From assembly GCA_012934845.2 (NCBI GenBank), contig WNNJ02001845.1, positions 62,001 through 126,000 on the forward strand: a DNA stretch of 64,000 nucleotides, written 5' to 3'. This document shows, in pieces, positions 20,321-31,500 of the stretch. The notes beneath the pieces were generated by a model. The model was not told the DNA's origin, ran no database searches, and was given only the letters and a program-made list of their open reading frames with translations. Source of the stretch: Pomphorhynchus laevis. Lineage: Eukaryota > Acanthocephala > Palaeacanthocephala > Echinorhynchida > Pomphorhynchidae. The position numbers were made by a program, and so were the translations under genes. Numbering within the stretch: position 1 is the first letter of the stretch; each line of letters begins with the position of its first letter.

Positions 20321-22200
20321 AATATAAATAAATAAAGATTTTCTCGAGAACTTAACAAATACTAGAAGAATCTAAAAAAGAAACATCAGAAAAACCACAA
20401 TATATAAAGTTAATCAGTAGTAGACTTGTTCGTGTCTTCTTGGTATTACCACCTCAGGTCGTCAGGGATCTGAGCCCTCCAGATACACCAACACGCCGCT
20501 CTCCGACTAAACCGTCAACGGTATTTCACCCCCCCCCGAAGAATCCAATTAAGGCGGACGATGTTCGGTAATCTCGAGATTAGGAGCTTGAGAAAACTTA
20601 GTTTTTGATCTGGGGGACGTCCTCTAGAGAAGAATACCAATCCTGAGATAGCCCAAGTATCCAAAAGGCGTACTAGGTAGAGTCACTTGCCCACGGTCAA
20701 TATCTTCATTTCCTACTAACTGCCTGATTTTGCCTTTTCTGACAGGCGCACATGAATCAAATTATGTGCTGAGGCACCTATTTTATTTGTTTAGTGTACT
20801 TTTTTAGGCTGTAGTGTATCACTCGTAGTAGCCATCGTGAGGGAGTTGATAAGAGTGACTAACATCAACAAATCATCGACTGCATTTATTTCATCACTTT
20901 TTGATGTTTAGCATCAATTAAGGTCTGGTGAACGCTTGTTGCAGCTGATGAGAAGGTGTTGGCGGTAGACGTTATTGGCGTTGGGGTATTAATATCTAAT
21001 TTTGTACTCTTTGAAATGTTGAAACTTTCTTGATCAAGCTGGGTGGTCTTTTCTGCAATTATTGCATATTGTGGAGTTCTTGCATTTGTGTTTTTGATCA
21101 GACACCATTACTGCAGATACCGCATATTTGTGGGTTAGGGCAGTGGGAGCCCTAGTGCCTCCATATAACTGCCATGTTTTGTCTTTCTTTAACAAGCTTA
21201 CTGGATTCAAGGTATGTGCAGAGACACCTCCTTTATTTGATTGTTGGACTTTTTCAGGCTGTCGTGTAGCACTCGCTGTATCCATTATTTCATCGCTTTT
21301 TGATGTTTAGCATCGATCAACCTTATTATATCAAGGTCTGATAAACGGCTGGTTGCAGCTGATGAGGTGTTGGGTGTAGACTTTATTGGCGTTGGGGTGT
21401 TGATGTGTCTACTTTTGTACTCTTTGAAATGTTGACACTTTCTTGACCAGGCTGGGTGGTCTTTCCTACAATTATTGCATATTTTGGAGTTCTTGCATTT
21501 GTGTTTTTTATCACAGCCGCAATTACTGCAGCTGCTACATATATGTGAGTTGTGGCCGTTTGAGCCTCAGTGCCCCCATTTGTGACAGTTAGCACAGTGA
21601 GGGTATGTCAAGTCACCTGTGTCAATATGGAGGAATCATTGCATCCTATAAAGGGATTGCAGCTATAACGTGAAATTATATCCGCATTATCCACCTGAGT
21701 GGAGGCAAACGCAATGGGGAGAAGAGTGTTCTTCTTACCCATTATAATTATCTAGCATTCTTAAATCATCCTTGTCCAACTCAGGAGGAAGGTTGGAAAT
21801 CTTCACCAAAGTCATAATAAGCTATGGAGGACAGGTGTTTTACAACGTGTGGCTTGAATTCATTCGCAAGTTCTGACGTTACAAACGATAATCTGATTTC
21901 TGACTCATAATATCGAAGAGAGTTGTAGAGGACACGATTCTTATATTTATCAGTAAATTCTTTCAAGAAGATTCGGTAGATCTTGGAGAGCTCTATAGGC
22001 TCCTTGAATTTAATATTAATCAGGTTGGTGAGTTTTCTCATCGAGGGAGAAACCCTGTGTAGGAACATTAGTTAAAACATCACTAAACTGCCTGTCTTTT
22101 GAACTGATGGGAGGAATCTTCAATTTATTTTCATATCTTCTTAGTATATGGAATCGTTGATTGTTTTCTGCATTAAATTGCTGAAGTTTTTGCTTTCCTT
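20321..22200 (-). mobile_element. Family C LINE copy C1, internally deleted and duplicated
   Basis: On the minus strand the copy goes from ORF1 remains (22,068-20,700) directly to the last part of RT and the 3' tail (20,640-20,321, AGAAAATCTTTATTTATT). The endonuclease and most of RT are missing. ORF1 similarity is clear at 22,068-21,781 (LTNLINIKFKEPIELSKIYRIFLKEFTDKYKNRVLYNSLRYYESEIRLSF against C2 NIFLRKFSTELKNRVVFNCVRYSESEIKISF). The zinc-knuckle region is present twice through a tandem duplication. Confidence 0.65.
20770..21545 (-). repeat. Tandem duplication of about 400 bp in C1 ORF1
   Basis: 20,770-21,125 and 21,205-21,545 are diverged copies. Shared marks are GATGTTTAGCATC, AAGGTCTG, GGTTGCAGCTGATGA-like, TTGGCGTTGGGGT, TTTGTACTCTTTGAAATGTTGA and TTCTTGCATTTGTGTTTTT. 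The duplicated segment encodes the second Cys cluster (KHKCKNS..ICNNCRKDHPA) and the following Ser/Thr-rich part. Confidence 0.75.
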
Positions 22201-22374
22201 TGATGCTCCGTTCGCTGCGTATTAAAGTTTAATTGTAATATATAGTAAATAAATAATAAATAAAGATTTTCTTAATAACAAATAATACATGGTGAAGGAA
22301 TAAATAAATGTCAGATCAGTTCCAAGATAAACAAAAGAAATAACAAAACAGCACGTGTTAGTCTTCTTCAATGT

Positions 22375-23788
22375 TCAAGGCATCAAATCCAGGGGGATCT
22401 GAGCCCCCCAACCGATCCAACACGCCGCCTTCCGACTGAACCACCCGGGGTCTTTCACCCCCCGAAGAATCCAATCGGCGCGAACTATGCTGGGTAAACG
22501 AGAGACGAGGAGCTTAAGAAACCTTAGCCTTTGCTCTGGGGGACGTCCTCTTGAGAAAAAGACTAGTCCCGAGATAGCCCAGGTACCCCAAAGGCGTACC
22601 TGGGTTTTCCCTTTCAATGACAGATGCTGAACCCGTTTCAGAGCCCACCTAGCTTTCCTCAGGATACGTTTAAGTCTATCCAGGTCAGCTTTCGCCGACC
22701 AGTTCACCGTAACGGTGAACCCCAGGTATTTTACCCGACATGTGAAGGTGGGGAGTGGTTCAGAGGCAAATATGGAGGAAAGTGCTGAGAGTGCTAATCT
22801 CTTAAGTTTTTTCTTTGTTGCAGTGGTGCCATGAAAGACAACCGCCTGCGATTTGGCGGAGTTTAAAATAAGATTGGATTTGGGTAACTGGTCTTTTAAT
22901 CTTAAAAAGAAGCGGCTGATGTCAGAAACTACGTCTTTACACCTGTGTCCAGAGAACAGGGCTGTGGTGTCATCAGCATACACCACAAGACGTTGTTCGC
23001 GCTTAAATATTTTGAATAGATTAATGGAGGCAGCAAGATATAAGATAGGAGAAAGAGGTGAACCTTGAGGCACACCTGTAATAGGGTAAAACTGACGCGC
23101 ATCAGGGTCGTCTTCATAATAAAACCGCTTGGTGTACAGCAGAATCTCCACCCTGTTCACAATTCTCGCAGGCAACCCGAGGGACCTAAGAGAAGAGATC
23201 ACAAAAGGAATGGAGATGCGGTCAAATGCAGCAGAAAAGTCAAGGAAAATAGCCACAACTAGGCGATGGCTATTCTCCCGACAAAACTGCTCCAACTCAC
23301 CTACTGCCGAATGGACCGAGCGACCTTTGACGAACCTGAAAACCTGGAGGGATCAAATTTCGCCTACTTAAATGGTCGCGGATTTTACGCGCAAGCGCTT
23401 TTTCGTAAATCGACACGAGGGAATTTTGAATCGAAATGGGTCGCAGGTCTTTAGGACATGAGCAGGATTTTTTCTTAGGAATAAAAACACGCTTACTAAT
23501 ATTGATGCCTGCTACATCAGATGGGGAGGCTAAAAGCATTGTTACGGCCACCTCTCTTCTCTGATCAGCTGTCAAAAGCTGACAGACCCGAGAAGAAAGT
23601 GGAACGACGGATTTGGAGGTGCCCGGGAGTGGACCCCAGGAGTTAAGAATATCCGTAACAGATAGATCCCTACTCCTGAAGTTACACCAAGGCGGGATTG
23701 GTTGAGGTGATTGAGTGGCTCCATAGTTGTGTAGGGCTAGTGACTCCTCCAAAACTTTATCAAGGCCTACATTCCCTATCCAACTCAA
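22375..23788 (-). pseudogene. C2 ORF2 reverse transcriptase, split in two frames
   Basis: 23,788-23,297 carries the RT entry: AGINISKRVFIPKK, CPKDLRPISIQNSLVSIYEKALARKI, RRNLIPPGF. After a frame change, 23,295-22,375 (306 codons) carries motif A (VVAIFLDFSAAFDRIS), motif B (GVPQGSPLSPILYL), motif C (VVYADDTTALFSG) and a thumb (CRVKYLGFTVTVNWSAKADLDRLK), then a long C-terminal tail with GRPPEQRLRFLKLL and WIGWGAQIPLDL. All catalytic Asp residues are present. Four other copies of parts of this protein occur in the window. Confidence 0.75.
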
Positions 23789-23797
23789 TGCTCTATC

Positions 23798-24832
23798 CTA
23801 CCAGCAAACAAACTTCTCCTTCTTGAAAATCTTCCAAAAGGAAGACTGAGAAGGATTAAGGCGAGCGATACTCGTCCTATCCCTACTCAGCTGGAACCTG
23901 TATCTGGTGCTCCAGTATTCATTCGAGAGGGCCTGTTTGGCGGAAGCAGAGAGATTAGGGAGGTTCAGTAATTTTGCTAGGACCTTGAGTTTCGTCGGAG
24001 TGGGATTGTATATACGACCTTTATAGGTAGTCGATAGAATCGCGGTAGCTTGCGAAAAGAGGTAGGTATTAAATTCGGTCAGACTCTCATTTCCTATTCG
24101 GGGAAAGAGTTGGATAGCCGCCTGAAAGAAGGCCACTCTGATCGGATCAAAGTGAAACCTTCTGCGAAGCAACATATCTTCCTCAATTCTCCAACGAATT
24201 AGGTCATGAGAGGTGGACAATTGCTGGCGCGACTGCTCCGTGCAGAGGGGTTTTAACAGCCACCTCGAGTGAAGCAGTAAAATGTCGAGGATAGAATTTG
24301 TTGATGTGCAATGAAAGGTAGGGGAAGGGGGTTTGTGAATAAGATAACCGTTCCTGGCTCTGCGAAGCGCTGCATTGATCCAACGACCAGTTCTGTCGTT
24401 GAAATCCCCAAGTATCATGTCATAACCGCTGTCAATAATACTATCCAGGAGATCACGGTTCTTGTGAATTTCCCCTGGACGGATGTAGACATTGGCTAGA
24501 CTGAGGCGTTTACCGTTTTTACTAAGTGAAACTACTAAACAAGACATGGCTGGACATGAGTAGTTTAATAGGAGGGAGGACCTTAAGGAGCACTTAACTA
24601 AGGTCAAGAGTCCTTGAGATGAAGAGGAGTGAGGTGGGGCTAAGTACGGAGTATAGTGGGAACAAATATGCTTTGGGATAAATCGAGTAATGTCCTGGGG
24701 AAGACGGATAGACCGCGTCTCCTGAAGCACTATAACATCTGCATCTCTACCAGATAAAAGTCTGAGGGCAGAAGCACCTCCCGAATTCCACTGAAGGACA
24801 TTCAGTGAAAAAGGCTCACGAGTACTCTGCAT
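23798..24832 (-). CDS. C2 ORF2 N-terminal part: APE-type endonuclease
   Basis: The 344-codon frame shows a complete LINE endonuclease: LNVLQWNSGG (N near residue 16), VIVLQETRSI (catalytic E), SQGLLTLVK, RLSLANVYIRPG, MILGDFNDRTGRW (GDFN strand), SILDILLL and STSHDLIRWRI (SDH strand with catalytic H). It nicks target DNA to prime reverse transcription. A linker helix region follows, ending at a stop just before the RT in the same frame, so ORF2 is interrupted there. The start at MQSTREPF lies about 30 bases after the ORF1 stop, the usual tight ORF1-ORF2 spacing. Confidence 0.7.
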   Translation of the reverse strand: MQSTREPFSLNVLQWNSGGASALRLLSGRDADVIVLQETRSIRLPQDITRFIPKHICSHYTPYLAPPHSSSSQGLLTLVKCSLRSSLLLNYSCPAMSCLVVSLSKNGKRLSLANVYIRPGEIHKNRDLLDSIIDSGYDMILGDFNDRTGRWINAALRRARNGYLIHKPPSPTFHCTSTNSILDILLLHSRWLLKPLCTEQSRQQLSTSHDLIRWRIEEDMLLRRRFHFDPIRVAFFQAAIQLFPRIGNESLTEFNTYLFSQATAILSTTYKGRIYNPTPTKLKVLAKLLNLPNLSASAKQALSNEYWSTRYRFQLSRDRTSIARLNPSQSSFWKIFKKEKFVCW

Positions 24833-24865
24833 TGTGATGGATTAGTTGGATGGGGGATTGCCTAC

Positions 24866-26113
24866 CTAGACAGAGCTAGGTGCAGGAAGGTTTCCCTTCC
24901 CGCCACCAGCTCCGTCCAGGGTAGGTACTTGCCCCTGGGCAGCATCTTCATTTCCCCTTCTAGCCTTAGACTTTAATAGTTTCCCAATATTTAAGGGTTG
25001 GATGGGAGGATTGGCCGAAGCCCCCCTTTTCTTTGAAGGCGGTATTACTGCATTAATCGGAACAGACGGTGCCGTGAGGAGGGCACCGAGCAGAGACTTG
25101 ACTAATTCCTCAGTCTGTTTCTTATTCACAGCGGCACGGATGTCTATGGCTCTAAAGATGTCGGCGTCCGTCATTCTTGACCCGACGTTAGAAGGCAGGG
25201 CAGCTGCTTCGGAAAAAGAGGCCGGCTTCTTGGTAGCTGTTGAACAGAATTTGTTGGCGTAATCTTTGAAGACGTTACACCTCCTGCTCCAAGCAGTGTT
25301 ACACCCCCCACAGTTGGAGCAGGAAAGGAGGGCCGAGCATTTACAGCCGTCCATTACGGCTGGGCAGGATAAGGAGCTACACACCCCACATGTAGTCGGT
25401 AAGGTGCAGCTGGAAGCCCAATGCCCCCACTTATGGCACCGACTACAATGGGGGTATGTAAATTCTTCCCTGCCAACTATTTTAAAGGATAAATTGAAGC
25501 CCAAAAATGGGTTATTAGCAGATCTGACGAGTAACTCAGCTTGATCAATTGCCGCAGAACCGAAAGCGATCGTTAAGGGGAAGCCATTCTTTCCCATAAG
25601 TTGACGAAAACTGGAAATATTGAACTTACTTTTTAGTAATGCAATATCCTCATTTTCAAGGTGGGCCGGGAGATTCGATATTTTGACCGAGGCCATGATT
25701 GGTTTTTGTTCAAACGATCCAAATTCGGACAAATTGGATTCAAAAAATACAGCATATCTTTTAAGATCCTCAGGCGAGGCGAAAGAAATTTTTATTTCTG
25801 ATTCACTGTATCGAACACAGTTAAAAACAACTCTATTTTTAAGTTCAGTAGAAAATTTCCTTAGGAAAATATTAAATAATGAATGTCTAGCAACGGGCTT
25901 TGATATCTTTATAATACCCAAATTTGTAAGTTTGGGAATGGGTGGAAGTAACCCTTCATCGTCACAAACAATAGAAACAGAACTAACCTTTTGCTTGCAG
26001 TATGTATTATCTGAGAATACCTGATATTTTTCGTTGAATTTTAATTTTTCGTAAGGAATTTTGCTGGAATTGCAATTGCTTTGAACCTCCGACATGTTTG
26101 TTTCAGTTTGCAC
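24866..26113 (-). CDS. C2 ORF1: gag-like zinc-knuckle protein, 415 aa
   Basis: This open frame gives an RNA-binding ORF1 protein of the jockey/I/R1 type. Residues about 60-215 form two related alpha/beta blocks (IIKISKPV..LFNIFLRKF..RVVFNCVRYSESEIKISF, then PIMASVKISNLPAHLENEDIALLKSKF), like the PRE_C2HC-type region before zinc knuckles. A CCHC knuckle is at C223-x2-C226-x4-H231-x4-C236, followed by further Cys clusters to about residue 280 (CGVC, CKC, CSNCGGC). The C-terminus is basic and low in complexity. The start precedes ORF2 on the same strand. It should coat element RNA. Confidence 0.75.
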   Translation of the reverse strand: MQTETNMSEVQSNCNSSKIPYEKLKFNEKYQVFSDNTYCKQKVSSVSIVCDDEGLLPPIPKLTNLGIIKISKPVARHSLFNIFLRKFSTELKNRVVFNCVRYSESEIKISFASPEDLKRYAVFFESNLSEFGSFEQKPIMASVKISNLPAHLENEDIALLKSKFNISSFRQLMGKNGFPLTIAFGSAAIDQAELLVRSANNPFLGFNLSFKIVGREEFTYPHCSRCHKWGHWASSCTLPTTCGVCSSLSCPAVMDGCKCSALLSCSNCGGCNTAWSRRCNVFKDYANKFCSTATKKPASFSEAAALPSNVGSRMTDADIFRAIDIRAAVNKKQTEELVKSLLGALLTAPSVPINAVIPPSKKRGASANPPIQPLNIGKLLKSKARRGNEDAAQGQVPTLDGAGGGKGNLPAPSSV

Positions 26114-26389
26114 AGTAATTATCCGTAATATATAGTGTTGGGTATATAATATCAGCTAGTAGCAGCTAACGAAATACATCAACACCCAAAAATGAATACG
26201 AGCAAAGTAAGTAGCAGTTGCGGAGCTTCAAAGGCAACAAATTTTCAAGCAAAACTGACGTTTTTGAAAGTAAAAGTTGATTTCTTCTAGTAATCTCGAA
26301 AACCAAGTAAGTGATTTAACTACTGCTAATCTACCGGGAGTTAATCTACCGGGGTACTTTCCCCAATCCCTAAACTTAAAAACCTGATT

Positions 26390-29300
26390 TTAATATTTAT
26401 GTCACAGCCTCTGGAAAAGGCACAATTTATTCAATGTCTGTTTAAGACCGTTTATTAATAAGTATGCCAATCGAATCCTATTCAATTCGTTCAAATTTAT
26501 TGAGTCTGAAATAAAAACCTCCTGCGTAAACTCTTATATTGCGAAGGAATATGAGATTTTATTTAATTCGAATCTCAAACATCTGGGTTTGATTTATTTT
26601 AAACCAATTATGGCATCAGTTAAAGTAAACAATCTTCCTCTGCGTTCAGAGGATAAGGATATCGAAGCTTTGAAAACCGTTTACAAAATTTCTAACTTCA
26701 GGCCACTTATGGGGAAAATGGATTTCCCCTTCCAATTGGTTTATGTTCATCCCCTATTAAGCATGCTGAAACTCTTGCAAAATCGTCTTTTAACCTATTT
26801 TTAGGGTGCCATTTACGATTTTCTATTCTGAGTGCTGAGAATCTTACCTACCCCTACTGTAATACATGTCATAAGTGTGGGCACTGTGCCTCAAACTGCT
26901 CCAGCTCAACGACCTGTGGCGTTTGTGGTCTTCCATCGTGCCAAAGCATTAGTTCCGGGGGGGGCAGTGTGTGACACCTTCTATGTTCCAACTGTAAAGG
27001 GATCCATCTGGCATGGTCCCGTAAATGTACTTGCTTTAAAGATTACCGAAATACTTTCTCCAGGTATGCTGTAGCCAATAAAGCTAAATTAACTTATTCC
27101 GTCACGGCCTCTAGAATGTCCGAAAGTGACATCCTTCGAATCACTGATGTAAAGATACAATCCGCCATGAAGAAGGTGGAAGATATGGTAGCCGCCTAGG
27201 TTTCGGTCTTATACACTAGTCCGGAACTAGCGAAACAAATTGCTGTACCAGATTCGAAAAATAGGGGGCTTCGGCTCAGGCCGTCCCCCCCATTAAGATT
27301 GGTAAATTATTGAAGGGCAAAAATAGCGCTTTAATTAAAAATGAAGATACCACGTGTAGGCAAGTGCTCGCCCAGGACGTAGTTGTTGGCGAGAAGGGCA
27401 ACCTTTCCGCCCCTAGCTCTGTCTAGGGTTGAGGCAATCCCACCCAGCTGACCTAACACGATGCTGAGTACTCGTGAGCCTTTTTCACTGAATATCCTTC
27501 AGTGGAATTATATATTAAGATATTCAGTGGAGAATATTATATATTCTCCACTGAATATCTTCAGTGGAGACGCGGTCTATCCGTATCCCCCTTCCTGGAT
27601 AGGATTATAGTTAGCGGGTATGACATGGTACTTGGTGACTTCCACGACAGAACTGGTCGTTAAAATTAATGCAGCATTCCGCAGAGCCAGGAACGATTAT
27701 CTTATTCATAAACAACCGTCCACATTTCATTGCACATCAATAAATTTATTCCTCGACTTATTACTGCTCCACGAGAGGAGGTTTTTGAAATCTTACTACG
27801 GAACAGTCGCGACAACATCTGCCCACTTCTCATGACTTGATTCGCTGGCGGTTAGAGGAGGATACGCTGCTTAGAAGAAGATTCCACTTTGATCCAATCA
27901 GAGTGGCTTTCTTTCAGGCAGCTATCCAACGCTTCCCCCGAATTGGTAATGATAGTCTAACCAAATTTAATTCCTATCTCTATTCGAAGCTACCACTATA
28001 CTTTCGACTACCTACAAAGGTCGTATTTACAGTCATACTCCGACAAAACTCAAGACCTTAGCATACATGATCCGTCTTCCCAACCTCTCTGCTTCTGCCA
28101 GATAAGTTCTCTCGAAAGAATATTGGAGCACTAGATATAGGTTCCAACTGGGTAAATATAGGGCCAGCATTGCTTCCCTTAATCCAGGCCAGTCTTCCTT
28201 CTTAAAGATATTCAAGAAGGAGAAGTTTGTCTGTTGAAGGGATAGAGCCTTGGGTTAAATTGGTAAAATAGGTCTTGATAATGTTTTGGAGGAGTCACTA
28301 TCCCTAAATAATTATGAAGCCACTCAATCATCTCAACTGATCCCGCTTTGGGGATACTTCAGGAGTAGAGATCTATCTGTCACAAATATTCTTGACTCCT
28401 GGGGGCCTATTCCGGGCACCTTCAAATCCGTCGCTCCACTCTCTTCTCGTGTCTGTCAGCTTTTGACAACCGAACAAAGAAGATAAGTGGCCGTCAAATG
28501 TTTTTAGCCGCCCCATCCGATGTGGCTGGCATCAACATTAGTAGAAGAGTTTTTATTCAAAAAATCCGGTATCTTGTCCTAAAGGCCTGGGGCCCATTTC
28601 GATTCAAAATTCCCTCGTGTCGATTTACGAAAAAGCGCTTGCGCGTAAAATCTGCGATCATCTAAATAGGCGTAATTTAATTCCACCAGGTTTCCTTGGG
28701 TTAGTTAAAGGAAGCTCGGTCCATCCAGCTGTAGGTGCAAGTGCATCAGTCTTGTCAGGAGAATAGTCATCAACTTTCTGTGGCTGTTTTCCTTGACTTT
28801 TCTGCTGCACTTGACCGCATCTCCATTCCCTTTGTTAACTCCTCTCTCAGGTCCCCAGGGTTCTCTGCGAGAATTGTTAACAGGATGGAGATATTGTTAT
28901 ACACCAAGCGGTTCTACTATGAAGACGACACTGATGCGCGTCAGTTCTACCCTATTACGGGTGTGCCTCAAGGTTCCCCTCTTTCTCCAATCTTATATCT
29001 TGCTGCCTCCGTTGTGCTCTTTAAAATATTTAAACGCGAACAACGTCTAGTGGTATACGCTAATGATACCACAGCCATGTTCTTTGGACGCAGGTGCAAA
29101 AACGTAGTCTCGGACATCAGCCGATTCTTTTTACGATCAAAAAACCAGCTGACCCTGTTTAATCTTATTTTAAACTCCGCCAAATCGCAGGTAGTGGTCT
29201 TTTATGGCGCCCCTGCAACAAAGCAAAAACTTAAGAGATTAACCGACCTGGATAGACTTAAACGTATTTTGAAGAGAGCTAGGTGGGCTTTGAAACGGGT

Positions 29301-29690
29301 CCAGCATCTGTCATTGAAAGGGAAACCCAGGTGCGCCTCTGGGGCACTTGTGCTATCTCTGGATTAGTCTTCTTTTCTAGAGGACGTCCCCCAGAGCAAA
29401 GGCTAAGGTTTCTCAAGCTCTTCGCCTCTCCTTTACTTAGCATAGACCGCCTCTATTGGACTCTTCGTCAGGTGCAAAACCCCGGGTGGTTTAGTCGGAA
29501 GGCAGCGTGTTGGATTGGCTGGAGGGCCCAGATCCCACAGGAACTTAGACCATAAAGATAGGGGACTTTTTAACAGAATTGAAGAAAGAAGAATTATCTG
29601 ACATTTGGTTTTTTTCTTTTCTTTAACTGACAATATATTATCCGCATGTATTATTTTTTGCTTAAGAAAATCTTTATTTATTTATCTATT
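26390..29690 (+). mobile_element. Family C LINE copy C3, full order but decayed
   Basis: The plus-strand relative of C2 has ORF1 remains at 26,403-27,430 (IYFKPIMASVKVNNLPLRSEDKDIEALKTVYKISNFRPLMGKMDFP, then zinc-knuckle codons in other frames), endonuclease at 27,580-28,250 (LLLHERRFLKS, then RWRLEEDTLLRRRFHFDPIRVAFFQAAIQ), RT at 28,286-29,555 (FLDFSAALDRIS, GVPQGSPLSPILYL, VVYANDTTAMFFG with ANDT for ADDT) and the 3' tail at 29,660-29,690. The first part of the endonuclease is lost at a 21-bp-arm palindrome (27,517-27,561). There are many stops and frame changes. Confidence 0.75.
27517..27561. repeat. Perfect hairpin, 21-bp arms, 3-nt loop
   Basis: AAGATATTCAGTGGAGAATAT (27,517-27,537) is followed by TAT and its exact reverse complement (27,541-27,561). 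The element sequence around it (CACTGAATATC.. TTCAGTGGA) belongs to the family C ORF2 start, so one arm is a fold-back copy of element sequence at a deletion point. Confidence 0.9.
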
Positions 29691-29889
29691 GAAATACAAA
29701 AATGCAAATAGTGAATATGTCGGTGCGTTTTCCTGCAACAGCGTTAACAAGCATATTACAAAGAATTTCAACGAGATTCGAAGTAACCCAATGACGAAAA
29801 CGACTTTTTTTAATGGTTTCCCATCCAAAGTAGAACGGAACAACGATACATTGTAAGGTTACTTGATATTTAGGCAAATCTAACGAGCT

Positions 29890-30130
29890 TCCTTTTGCTA
29901 TGAAGCTCTTTAACCTTGTGGAAATAAACATAAGTTCACCACAAAACGTGGAGGATTTTTTTAAATATTTCGTAAGCCTTCGTGGTAACTATCCTAACAT
30001 AATAATATACAATTCTGCCAGAAAGTATCCTGGCAAGTTTCGTATATCTTTGCCGCAAATGATCTGGCACAATCTTATGTTGGCTACTTTGAAAAGAACT
30101 TAGGACAACGAATTCGTCTGTCAAAAACGA
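29890..30130 (+). mobile_element. Family C ORF1 fragment (C4, 5' piece)
   Basis: LFNLVEINIS..VEDFFKYFVSLRGNYPNIIIYNSARK matches ORF1 of C2 (LTNLGIIKIS..LFNIFLRKFSTELKNRVVFNCVRY). Further on, in a shifted frame, FAANDLAQSYVGYFEKNLG matches FASPEDLKRYAVFFESNLS. It is more diverged than C3 and possibly belongs with the RT piece at 30,255. Confidence 0.55.
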
Positions 30131-30254
30131 ATTCATCTGGCATGCGACAACTATAATATTGTCGCTTATATAGTGTTGCGTATATAGTTTTGGTTAACGC
30201 ATGTGATAAAGAATTAAGTGTACAATATATAAACAGTTCACACTGTAGATATAG

Positions 30255-31500
30255 CACACTATATATCTGTCACAGATATTCTTAACTCCTGGGGGCCTCT
30301 TCCGGGTACCTTCAAATCCGTCGTTCCACTCTCTTTCTCGTGTCTGTCAGCTTTTGACAGCTGATCAAAGAAGATAAGTAGCCGTAACAATGCTATTACC
30401 TCCCCCTTCATTTAATGTGGCCGGCCTCAACATTAATAGATGTATGTTTCTACCTAAGAAAAATCCGGTATCATGTCCTAAAGACCTGCGGCCCATATCG
30501 ATTCAAAATTACCTCGTATCGATCTACGAAAAAGCGCTTGCGCGTAGAATCCGCGATCATTTAAGTAGGCGAAATTTAATCCCACCAAGTTTCCATGGAT
30601 TCGTAAAAGTTCGCTCGGTTCATTCAGCTGTGAAGTGCATCAGTTCTGTCAGGATAATAGTCATCAACTTGCTGTGGCTGTTTTCCTTGATTTTTTGCTG
30701 CATTTGACAGCATATCCATTCCTTTTGTTATCTCTTCTCTAAGGTCCCTCGGGTTGCCTGCGAGAATTGTTAACAGGGTGGAGATACTGCTGTACACCAA
30801 GCGATTCTATTATGAAGATGACCCTGATGAGCGTCAGTTCTACCCTATTACGGGTGTGCCCCAATTTTCCCCCTTTCTCTTATCTTGTACTTGCTGCTTC
30901 CATTGAACTCTAAAATATTTAAACACGAACAACGTCTAGTGGTATACGCTGATGATACCACAGCCCTGTTCTCTGGACGCAGGTGCAAAGACGTAGTCTC
31001 GGACATCAGCTGTTTCTTTTTAAGATTAAAAGACCTATTACCCAAGTCCAATCTTATTTTAAACTCCGCGAAATCGCAGGTGATAGTCTTCCATGGCAGC
31101 CCTGCAACAAAGCAAAAACTTAAAAGATTAGCACTCTCTGCACTCTCCTCCATTTTGACTAATCAAGCACTCCCTACCTTCACAAGTCGAGTAAAATACC
31201 TGGGGTTCACGGTTACGGTGAACTGTTCGGCGAAAGCTGACCTGGAGAGACTTAAGCTTATTCTGAAGAGAGCTAGGTTGTTCCTGAACGGGCTCAGCAT
31301 CTGTAATTGAAAGGGAAAATCCAAGTACCAAACCCTGTGCGGTACTTGGAGGGCTCAGATCCCACTGGAGCTGAGGCCGTAATATAGGAAGACTAGGAAA
31401 TGGATCGTCTTTGACCTGTTCTGGCCTGTTTGTTTCATGGCTGTTTCTATTTTTTTAGTTATTTATCGGTTGTAGTTATTAAAAAAATCTTTATTATTAC
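30255..31500 (+). mobile_element. Family C LINE RT fragment (C4, 3' piece)
   Basis: It begins in the RT entry (DILNSWGPLPGT-like at about 30,275), then VAGLNINRCMFLPKK, CPKDLRPISIQNYLVSIYEKALARRI, GVPQ-like (30,850), VVYADDTTALFSGRRCKDVV (30,935-30,995), and TSRVKYLGFTVTVNCSAKADLERLKLIL. The 3' tail AAAAAAATCTTTATT is at 31,475-31,495. It has at least four frame changes; motif C is intact, motif A is not readable. The last RT segment is shortened: after VQHL-like codons it jumps to the terminal WRAQIPLEL. Confidence 0.7.

Larger units (their letters stand above)
22244..26150 (-). mobile_element. Family C LINE copy C2, nearly complete
   Basis: This is a jockey/R1/I-type LINE of about 3.9 kb on the minus strand, with a gag-like ORF1 (26,113-24,866), a short spacer, ORF2 endonuclease (24,832-23,798), RT (23,788-22,375) and a 3' tail ending AAGAAAATCTTTATTTATT. 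It is better preserved than C1, C3 and C4. ORF2 shows one in-frame stop after the endonuclease (about 23,795-23,797) and one frame change near 23,300-23,340, so the copy is not intact as it stands, but it is close to the ancestral sequence. Confidence 0.8.

Noticed and set aside
25002-26024. Long plus-strand frames inside C2.
   Set aside because: They are antisense shadows of the well-supported minus-strand ORF1 and carry no family signature.
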